Below are positions 1-4,947 of a stretch of 6,181 bases of DNA, in pieces. Numbering within the stretch: the first letter of the stretch is position 1; each line of letters opens with the position of its first letter. The stretch is from Dehalococcoidia bacterium (GTDB taxonomy: Bacteria; Chloroflexota; Dehalococcoidia; UBA2985). Under the pieces are notes generated by a model. The model was not told where the DNA came from, did no database searches, and saw only the letters and a program-made list of their open reading frames with translations. A program made the translations under genes and the position numbers. The DNA lies in NCBI GenBank assembly GCA_030740415.1, contig JASLXI010000007.1, positions 1 to 6,181 of the forward strand, read 5' to 3'.

Positions 1-780
1 GGCGTTAACATAGTCCTCTAGGGTGATCGAAGAGGGGCCATTCTGGTAATAGTAGCTCCAACCCTCGTTGTCCGACGAATTCTTTAGCATCCCGTTACGG
101 TGTTGATTGAGCACGAATGGTGCCAGTACTTCGTCCCATGTTGTGCCGTATCTGGCGCAATACTGTTGGACGGGGACATTCGTTGAAGTCATTAATCCCT
201 GGTAATCGCCCCAGGGGAGAGCCCACTGACGGTTGCCACTGACCCGGGAATCGTCAAAGGCTCCTCCCTGGCGATATCGACCTTCCAGATTATTTGCCGT
301 GTAGACGTATACGCCTATCTGGTACATGCCGTCTGCACATGCTTGGGCGGCAAAGCCCATTCCCGCCCCTATGGCTGGTACGTCCTTCGGGGCGTATTTG
401 ATATTGCTAAGTGCGGGCATTTGTCCGAGCAGCCAATTGTTGCTCACAACCGTGAGACCGTCCTCGGAATCGTATGGAGGTGGAAAATAAGGCCGGTGCG
501 GCCCCCATGATCCTGCGGGGCCTGGATTGCCCGCCATGTTTTCTGGGCAGGCCAGAAGTCCGTCAACCTCTTCTGGTCGTACTCCAGCTTCCTCCAGCGC
601 CCGATGGATAGCGAGAATTGCATAGGCGCCCAGGGTCTTGTCCATATTGACCCCGTCCCATCGTCGATCCACAGGGGACTGTGCCCAACCTACAATTGCT
701 ACTTTCCCTTGATGCGGCCATACTCCCAATCCTGGCTTGTTCCTTTGCCACCCAGAAGTTCCAACACTCTGTTGGGTCAT
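1..780 (-). CDS. thiolase-fold protein A, 3' end outside the window
   Basis: An open frame of 260 codons runs from ATG at 780 to the window edge without a stop, so the C-terminal part is missing. A ribosome site (GAGGTGA, 784-790) supports this start. Core thiolase sequence begins with GKVAIVGWAQSP (residues 25-36), so about 24 residues form an N-terminal extension. It is clearly paralogous to thiolase B in this window: both share DRRWDG, MDKTLGA, PPYDSEDGL (A 101-109), APFVLNQxRNG (A 220-230) and TLEDY. The segment where thiolases carry the nucleophilic Cys (A about 133-151, before ADGM) has no Cys at that position; the only nearby Cys, C148, falls about 14 residues later. Family knowledge: SCP2-like thiolases and Ltp2-type aldolases act on CoA thioesters in the cytoplasm. 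The DUF35 gene ends 42 bases upstream, which suggests the two form a complex. The substrate is unknown. I am confident of the fold family but not of the reaction. Confidence 0.88.
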   Translation of the reverse strand, partial: MTQQSVGTSGWQRNKPGLGVWPHQGKVAIVGWAQSPVDRRWDGVNMDKTLGAYAILAIHRALEEAGVRPEEVDGLLACPENMAGNPGPAGSWGPHRPYFPPPYDSEDGLTVVSNNWLLGQMPALSNIKYAPKDVPAIGAGMGFAAQACADGMYQIGVYVYTANNLEGRYRQGGAFDDSRVSGNRQWALPWGDYQGLMTSTNVPVQQYCARYGTTWDEVLAPFVLNQHRNGMLKNSSDNEGWSYYYQNGPSSITLEDYVNA

Positions 781-783
781 AGG

Positions 784-790
784 TCACCTC
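784..790 (-). promoter_or_regulatory. ribosome binding site of thiolase A
   Basis: Read on the minus strand, GAGGTGA ends three bases before ATG 780, and its GAGG core lies six bases away. It supports the ATG at 780 even though this gives the protein an N-terminal extension before the thiolase core. Confidence 0.7.
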
Positions 791-822
791 TTTTTGAGTT
801 GATCTCATCCCGCCACCGGGAA

Positions 823-1239
823 TTACTCCTCCACTAAGCGCCACTCATGGATTAGCTGGCCTGGTTCAACCTCTTCAAATATCACCTCAACAGCTGCTCC
901 TATTGGGACCTGATAGGGCGGCAGCCCCGGGAGGTTAGAGAAAAAATTGATGCGCGGTTCCTCGTCCAAGGTTACGACCGCCAAGTTGAAGGGCTGGTCG
1001 GGCCTAGTTTGGGCTAGCCTTCCGTCCGCGACTACCATGTTGGCCAAGATTTGGCCCCGTCCACTTGTTTCCGTCCATTCCAGGTTCTCGGAGCCGCAAT
1101 CTCCGCAGGCGGGTCGTGGCGGATACTGCAAAGTGTTGCAGTCAGTACACTTCTGGACCGTCAGCCGCTTCTCGTTGATGGCATCCCAGAAAGGCTTGCT
1201 CAACTCGTCTGGTACGGGAATAAGCTTTGGCAATGCCAT
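823..1239 (-). CDS. DUF35 zinc-ribbon/OB-fold acyl-CoA-associated protein
   Basis: The frame gives 138 residues from ATG 1239, or 136 from a TTG at 1233. The N-terminal helix (DELSKPFWDAI, 11-21) leads into a rubredoxin-like zinc ribbon with four cysteines, C31-x2-C34 and C45-x2-C48. An OB-fold follows (about 55-135), including the typical GRGQILANMVV strand and the PFNLAVVTLDEEPR segment. This is the full layout and usual length of DUF35 proteins. Such proteins pair with thiolase-fold enzymes (ChsH2-DUF35 with Ltp2, BbsA with BbsB, archaeal acetoacetyl-CoA thiolase complexes), where they help bind the CoA substrate. The thiolase A gene starts 42 bases after the stop, so a complex is the natural inference. 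The ribosome site AAGGAGG sits only one base from ATG 1239 but seven from the in-frame TTG at 1233, so the true start may be the TTG. The family assignment is firm; the pathway is inferred. Confidence 0.93.
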   Translation of the reverse strand: MALPKLIPVPDELSKPFWDAINEKRLTVQKCTDCNTLQYPPRPACGDCGSENLEWTETSGRGQILANMVVADGRLAQTRPDQPFNLAVVTLDEEPRINFFSNLPGLPPYQVPIGAAVEVIFEEVEPGQLIHEWRLVEE

Positions 1240-1240
1240 A

Positions 1241-1247
1241 CCTCCTT
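1241..1247 (-). promoter_or_regulatory. ribosome binding site of the DUF35 gene, favouring a TTG start
   Basis: A full AAGGAGG lies one base before ATG 1239, which is too close for normal initiation. It is seven bases before the in-frame TTG at 1233-1231, a good spacing. The protein would then begin at Leu3 of the longer reading. Confidence 0.6.
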
Positions 1248-1291
1248 GTCGTAATCAATCAGCAGCGCCCTACGGTCATAATCCCTGCAAC

Positions 1292-1362
1292 ATCTCAGTT
1301 GTGGGAGTGTATGTGAGCGACTGTCAAATACTCAGCGTAGGGTGTAATCCCACAGTTGAGAT
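1292..1362. repeat. 15-bp inverted repeat in the gap upstream of the DUF35 gene
   Basis: The arms are ATCTCAGTTGTGGGA (1292-1306) and TCCCACAGTTGAGAT (1348-1362), separated by 41 bases. Thirteen of 15 positions are complementary. The other two are G-T pairs, so a plus-strand RNA could pair all 15, while a minus-strand RNA (the direction of the genes) would have two adjacent A/C mismatches. There is no T-run after either arm, so a classic intrinsic terminator is unlikely. A spaced operator or an RNA structure is possible. The repeat is seen directly; its function is not known. Confidence 0.6.
1322..1327 (-). promoter_or_regulatory. possible -35 hexamer (TTGACA) upstream of the DUF35 gene
   Basis: A perfect TTGACA is read on the minus strand inside the loop of the inverted repeat. 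At 17 bases further the sequence is CCACAA, which is a poor -10 and overlaps one repeat arm, and no good TATAAT is seen at 16-18 bases. If real, this would be an internal promoter for DUF35 and thiolase A, possibly under an activator or repressor bound at the arms. The call rests on one hexamer. Confidence 0.25.
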
Positions 1363-1397
1363 TGATGAGGAGATATATGCACCGACGCTTTTCACGT

Positions 1398-3860
1398 CTA
1401 GTGTCCAGCCTCCTCATCCCATTTAGTTGGCTCCTCTGAACCAACCACCTGCTTTTGGTATAGTTCCTCTATCTGCGTCTCGGAATAGCCAAGCTCTTGA
1501 AGGATGCTGCGGGTGTGCTGTCCCCGTAACGGGCCTGAACCAACCCGGGCTGGCGTGCGAGATAGGTTGACGACAGGGCCGTAGCGCCAGTAGCTACCGA
1601 TGCGGAGACTCTCAGCCGGCTGGATGAAGCCATTTTCTGCAACGTGAGGGTCCTGGGAGTAAAAGTTGAACATGCCGCTTTCCTCGACCTCCACGCAGGC
1701 TACATCGGCAGCGGTCAACATCTGTTCCCACTCCCCGGGGTCTCGGGCTGGAAAAACCTTCTCCAACTCGTCTACAAGGGCTTCATCGTTCTCCAACCGA
1801 GCGGCCCCGTTCTCGAAACGTGGATCCTTGAGTAGGTCATCCCTGCCGATTGTCTCACAGAATACACGCCACTCCTCATTAAAGAGGCAGGCCAGGAAGA
1901 CCCAGCCCCTCCGGGCCTGGTAGAGGCGGTAGAGGGCATGAGTGCCGTGGCCATCACTATCCGGGATCAGGCGCTCAGGTTTTCCTTCGTAAGAAAAGAA
2001 ATCATCCACGTTTGCGTAGGCGTTAGCCCCGATCATGGTGGAGAGGACGTACTGGGAAACGCCGAATCTCTCCCTGGCGTAGAGGCCGAGTAGGGCGCCA
2101 GTGGAGATAACCATGGAGGAGTTAGGATCCGGATTAGTCTCATTGGCGCGGCCCAAACGGCGTGCAAACTCCTTGATTTCGTCTATGGTCATTGGTTGTT
2201 CGGGAGGTGGCATTACCCCTTTGCCGAGCTGGTTGAGGACTCCGCCTAGGACTGCACCTCCGATGGGGTGCATTGCCGGTCGGTGGGAGTGGGGCCCCGA
2301 ATCGCCATAACCGCCTGCGTAGACGTAGACAATGCCGGGATTGATTTTGCGAACCTGCTCGTATCCAATCCCAAGCCGCTCCGGTGCTCCCGGACGCATG
2401 TTGTGCACAATAATGTCGACCTTGGCTGCCAGGCCGTCAAATATCTCCTTCCCTTCGGGCGTCTGTAGGTTGATGGAGATATTCTCTGCTCCTGCCTGAG
2501 TGCGGTTAGCGCCAAGGCCGTCGAAGTTACGCCGCATAGTGTCTCCCTCCAGAGTCTCTATGCGTATTATCCTAGCCCCCAGCTCATAGTTGAGAGATGT
2601 GGAGAGGGGTCCCGCGATAACAGTCGAGAGGTCCAGGACTGTGAACCCCGTAAGAGGATTGGGGGGTAAAGCTGTTGCCGCTGGTCCCGTTCCGCCCCCG
2701 ACAGGTGCTGCCTCAGGCAGACGTAGTACCTCTGCATTGTGCTGTCCGAGCGTGGGGGCAGGCCTCTTTATGATGCCCGGGGTCTCGCCCAGGCGCACCA
2801 GGGCACCCACCTGACGCATCTTCCCCACTGTGGGGTCGTCCACCTCTACCACATGGTGGTTGTGTAATATCTGTGAATGGTCCATTCCCTCCTGGGTAGT
2901 CAGGAATTGCTCCGCGGCCACATTCGAGGTCTGATTGATGAAAATGTCCATCCACTCGTCTGCGGTTTTCTCCTGCGCCTTCTTCAGGACCATCTCTCTC
3001 AACTCTTCACGTTCCTCTGGCATGAGGGTAGGGGCGCGCTCAAACCGAGGGTTCTTCAGAACGTCTCCCAAGCCCATGACTTCTATTGCTTCACGGAAGA
3101 GCCGAACGATTATGTTGGCCATCTGGATCCATTGGCCGTCCTTGGTTCGGACGGGCTGATAGCCCACTCCGGGCTGGCGGTTAGGATCGGACTGGGGGTC
3201 ATCTTGGAACCTGTCCGGAAACTTAATCATCATCTGCCAGACAAGCCAGTTGTTAACATCGAAGGGGCTGATGCCCTGCATCAGGCTAGTCTCCACCCTT
3301 TGGCCTTGGCCTGTTCTGTCCCGCACAATCAAGGCAGACAGAATGCCCCGCACAGCAGCCATGGCTGTACCGTGGTGGGAAACCTCCACTGCCGCATAGT
3401 GGGGGCCAGGGCGCTTGGACTGCCCAGTGAAAACTGAAAATCGTCCAACCTTGGCTGCGACTATCCCATCGTAGGGCTTGTACTGAGCGTAGGGCCCTTT
3501 GGGACCGAAGCCGGTGATGGAGCAATAGATTAAGTCAGGCCTCTGGGCGCTGACTTCTTCGTACCCAATCCCCAGAGTATCTGCCTCACCGGGCCGGAAG
3601 GACTCCACGACTACGTCGGCGTGCATCATCAGTCGCTGGACGCTCTCCCTGCCTTCCGCAGTCTTCAGGTCCAGAGTTACGCTCTTCTTTCCCCGGTTCC
3701 AGAGCAGGGCCTGGGGAAAAGCCCTGTACGGGTCTCCCTCCGGCGGCTCTATCTTGATGACCTCTGCTCCAAAGTCAGATAGGATCATGGTGGCAATAGA
3801 GCCAGCCCGGCCTGAAGAAAAGTCCAACACAACGATGTCCTCAAGTACTTGCGTCATCAT
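1398..3860 (-). CDS. double-length class III (CaiB/BaiF) CoA-transferase, two fused domains
   Basis: 820 residues from ATG 3860 (819 from the next ATG), about twice the usual length of some 400. Domain 1 (about 5-385) shows VLDFSSGRAG, NRGKKSVTLDL (55-65), VESFRPG, LGIGYEEV and ITGFGPKGPYA (115-125), ending with LGQHNAEVLR (371-380). A Pro/Gly/Ala-rich linker (about 384-402) follows. Domain 2 (about 403-805) repeats the plan with VLDLSTVIAGPLST, HNMRPG, LGIGYEQV, LYARERFG (593-600) and RGQHTRSILQELG. Family III enzymes move CoA between carboxylates through a glutamyl- or aspartyl-linked intermediate; formyl-CoA transferase uses Asp169. Counting back from the conserved helix before the R-x-R-x-G motif, domain 2 has Asp578 at this site (NPDPNSSM), while domain 1 has His162 (EVSHHGTAM). 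Domain 2 lacks the NRGK motif seen in domain 1. The halves may thus act as one pseudo-dimer. The acid activated is unknown. Confidence 0.93.
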   Translation of the reverse strand: MMTQVLEDIVVLDFSSGRAGSIATMILSDFGAEVIKIEPPEGDPYRAFPQALLWNRGKKSVTLDLKTAEGRESVQRLMMHADVVVESFRPGEADTLGIGYEEVSAQRPDLIYCSITGFGPKGPYAQYKPYDGIVAAKVGRFSVFTGQSKRPGPHYAAVEVSHHGTAMAAVRGILSALIVRDRTGQGQRVETSLMQGISPFDVNNWLVWQMMIKFPDRFQDDPQSDPNRQPGVGYQPVRTKDGQWIQMANIIVRLFREAIEVMGLGDVLKNPRFERAPTLMPEEREELREMVLKKAQEKTADEWMDIFINQTSNVAAEQFLTTQEGMDHSQILHNHHVVEVDDPTVGKMRQVGALVRLGETPGIIKRPAPTLGQHNAEVLRLPEAAPVGGGTGPAATALPPNPLTGFTVLDLSTVIAGPLSTSLNYELGARIIRIETLEGDTMRRNFDGLGANRTQAGAENISINLQTPEGKEIFDGLAAKVDIIVHNMRPGAPERLGIGYEQVRKINPGIVYVYAGGYGDSGPHSHRPAMHPIGGAVLGGVLNQLGKGVMPPPEQPMTIDEIKEFARRLGRANETNPDPNSSMVISTGALLGLYARERFGVSQYVLSTMIGANAYANVDDFFSYEGKPERLIPDSDGHGTHALYRLYQARRGWVFLACLFNEEWRVFCETIGRDDLLKDPRFENGAARLENDEALVDELEKVFPARDPGEWEQMLTAADVACVEVEESGMFNFYSQDPHVAENGFIQPAESLRIGSYWRYGPVVNLSRTPARVGSGPLRGQHTRSILQELGYSETQIEELYQKQVVGSEEPTKWDEEAGH

Positions 3861-3863
3861 TTC

Positions 3864-3869
3864 CCTCCT
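3864..3869 (-). promoter_or_regulatory. ribosome binding site of the CoA-transferase, favouring the second ATG
   Basis: AGGAGG (inside TAGGAGGG) is three bases from ATG 3860 and six from the adjacent ATG 3857. The second ATG has the better spacing, so the mature start is probably 3857. The difference is one residue. Confidence 0.65.
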
Positions 3870-3879
3870 AGCGACTGTC
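3870..3879. repeat. 10-bp word shared with another intergenic gap
   Basis: AGCGACTGTC occurs here, just upstream of the CoA-transferase ribosome site, and again in the same orientation at 1316-1325 in the gap before the DUF35 gene, next to the TTGACA hexamer. Flanking bases do not extend the match. It may be a regulatory word or chance. Confidence 0.2.
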
Positions 3880-3938
3880 TCCGCGCCCCGCGATTGGGCT
3901 AAATCCCAGTTTGTCGTGAAGTCTATGGGTAAGCCGTG

Positions 3939-4301
3939 CTAAGACGAGGGCTCATCGTCGCAGTTTAACATCCACGGCTCGTTGGTTGTTGTATCCGCTT
4001 GTAGGAATACGAAGCCCGATTGGAAGGAGTAATCGCCGGTATCTCTGGGGCTGACGAGATAGTACTCGTCTGCTTCGAATTGAGACCGTAACTCTCCCAA
4101 GTAGTGCTTGAGGACTGCAAAATCGACATTTATGCCGTGTTTCTCCCACATGGCACGTTGCTGAGGAACAGGTATGTCTGAGCAACTGCCTATGATATAT
4201 CCCATCTCCTGCGCCCTTCTCACCATATCGAGGGTAATAGGGCCTGGTTCCAGGGCAATTTCTAGGACGTTGTCTATGTCGAAGCTTATAAGCTTTCTCA
4301 C
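3939..4301 (-). CDS. degenerate HAD-like protein (HAD2), paralogue of HAD1
   Basis: Read from a GTG at 4301, the protein has 120 residues and begins RKLISFDID, matching residue 30 onward of its neighbour HAD1. Shared blocks include ISFDID (5-10), PGPITLDMVRRAQEMGYIIG, GSCSD (38-42), the VLKH segment (63-66, motif III Lys) and EPWM near the end. HAD motif I is DIDNVLE instead of DxDGT: both Asp remain but Gly-Thr is replaced by Asn-Val. The motif IV region reads VSPRDTGDY where HAD1 has IGDTELD. Phosphatase activity is therefore doubtful; it could be a non-catalytic partner or have another substrate. The frame stays open upstream to an ATG at 4544, but that part overlaps the HAD1 coding end. 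GTG 4301 lies 19 bases past the HAD1 stop with a weak GAGGG about 10 bases ahead, which suggests translational coupling. Confidence 0.75.
   Translation of the reverse strand: MRKLISFDIDNVLEIALEPGPITLDMVRRAQEMGYIIGSCSDIPVPQQRAMWEKHGINVDFAVLKHYLGELRSQFEADEYYLVSPRDTGDYSFQSGFVFLQADTTTNEPWMLNCDDEPSS
4176..4195. repeat. 20-bp exact direct repeat, copy in HAD2
   Basis: GTCTGAGCAACTGCCTATGA (plus strand) is identical to 4651-4670 inside HAD1. It encodes the motif II region (GSCSD) of both paralogues and shows that the two genes arose by duplication. Flanking bases diverge on both sides. Confidence 0.85.
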
Positions 4302-4320
4302 GTAGTGGAGTCCCTCATCA

Positions 4321-4860
4321 TCATACGTGTTCGCCGCTCCAGTCCTGGGTGTCGTATCGAGTGGGCTGATGTGGGAGATTATTCGGGTCCACCGCCATTC
4401 TCCCTTCCGGTCCCCAGTGGACTTCGCCATCAGGGGCCACCATCCACGGTTCCGGCTGCATGTCCTGCACTTGAAGGAATTTGAAGCCTGAAAGCTCAGC
4501 GTAGTGCTTGTCCAGCTCGGTATCGCCAATATGGTAGTACACATCGGCGTCGAATTTGGATTTAACGTCCTCCAGCATGTGTTTAAGGACTGTAAACGCG
4601 ACGACTATTCCAGCCTTTTCCCACATATTCTTCTGGTCCCCAATTGGACGGTCTGAGCAACTGCCTATGACATATCCCCATTCCTGGGCCTGCTTCACCA
4701 TCTCTAGGGTGATAGGACCCGGGCCGTGTCCTGTTACTAGAGTACCGTCTATATCGAAGCTGATTACCCGTTTCAAGTCCTGGTCTGCCGATTCCCCAGC
4801 GCCGTCTACATCGGAACTGGTCGGTCTATGCGAGTCCAAGTTGCCGTCCTCCTTTGGCAT
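4321..4860 (-). CDS. HAD-superfamily hydrolase (HAD1)
   Basis: 179 residues from ATG 4860, or 172 from TTG 4839. After a polar N-terminal stretch (1-30) comes HAD motif I, FDIDGTLV (35-42; nucleophile Asp36, acid Asp38). Motif II is GSCSDR (66-71), the motif III Lys is probably Lys93 in VLKH, and motif IV is GDTELD (112-117; Asp113 and Asp117). The core is compact, with no room for a large cap domain. This motif set is that of Mg-dependent phosphatases, so hydrolysis of a phosphoester is the likely reaction; the substrate cannot be read from sequence. A hydrophilic tail (about 142-179) has no counterpart in the following HAD2. It lies about 90 bases after the thiolase B stop and 19 bases before the HAD2 start. 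A phosphatase in a CoA-ester cluster is unexpected; a role on a phosphorylated intermediate or in CoA turnover is only speculation. Confidence 0.9.
   Translation of the reverse strand: MPKEDGNLDSHRPTSSDVDGAGESADQDLKRVISFDIDGTLVTGHGPGPITLEMVKQAQEWGYVIGSCSDRPIGDQKNMWEKAGIVVAFTVLKHMLEDVKSKFDADVYYHIGDTELDKHYAELSGFKFLQVQDMQPEPWMVAPDGEVHWGPEGRMAVDPNNLPHQPTRYDTQDWSGEHV
4651..4670. repeat. 20-bp exact direct repeat, copy in HAD1
   Basis: This is the partner of 4176-4195. It covers the motif II coding region of HAD1. The surrounding protein alignment is also close, so this is paralogy and not a mobile repeat. Confidence 0.85.
4848..4855 (-). promoter_or_regulatory. ribosome binding site inside the annotated start of HAD1, favouring TTG 4839
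   Basis: AAAGGAGG lies downstream of ATG 4860, within codons 2-5, and eight bases before an in-frame TTG (4839-4837). ATG 4860 itself has only a weak GGGAAG ahead of it, and that falls in a hairpin arm. The true start is probably the TTG, giving MDSHRPTSSDV as the N-terminus. Confidence 0.6.
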
Positions 4861-4861
4861 G

Positions 4862-4904
4862 CGCTTCCCGTAATAGTGTCATCACATCCCATTTATGGGA
4901 AGCG
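4862..4904. repeat. competing inverted repeats in the thiolase B-HAD1 gap
   Basis: CGCTTCCC (4862-4869) is perfectly complementary to GGGAAGCG (4897-4904), with a 27-base loop. The second arm overlaps a tighter palindrome, TCCCATTTATGGGA (4887-4900), with two 6-base arms and a 2-base centre. The two pairings share bases, so only one can form at a time in RNA. No T-run follows, so a terminator is not supported. The region sits immediately before the HAD1 start and could affect translation or bind a protein. Confidence 0.5.
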
Positions 4905-4947
4905 TTGTGCAGTCGTGGTTGAGCACCGCCTTGCTCTGCCAGGCGTA

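Noticed and set aside
563..844. Minus-strand 93-residue frame
   Set aside because: It overlaps the end of DUF35 and the start of thiolase A in another frame. The thiolase frame has clear homology motifs and a ribosome site; this one has neither.
1240..1397. Intrinsic terminator after the CoA-transferase
   Set aside because: The inverted repeat here has a 41-base loop and no T-run on the gene strand, so it does not resemble a terminator.
947..1426. Plus-strand 159-residue frame over DUF35 and the 158-base gap
   Set aside because: It is antisense to the four-Cys zinc ribbon of DUF35 and shows no domain of its own.
2877..3437. Plus-strand 186-residue frame inside the CoA-transferase
   Set aside because: It is antisense to a frame with two complete CaiB domains, shows no recognisable motifs and has no ribosome site. 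It is a shadow.
4302..4544. Upstream extension of HAD2 to ATG 4544
   Set aside because: This part overlaps the HAD1 coding end in another frame, has no HAD-like sequence, and alignment with HAD1 starts at about GTG 4301.
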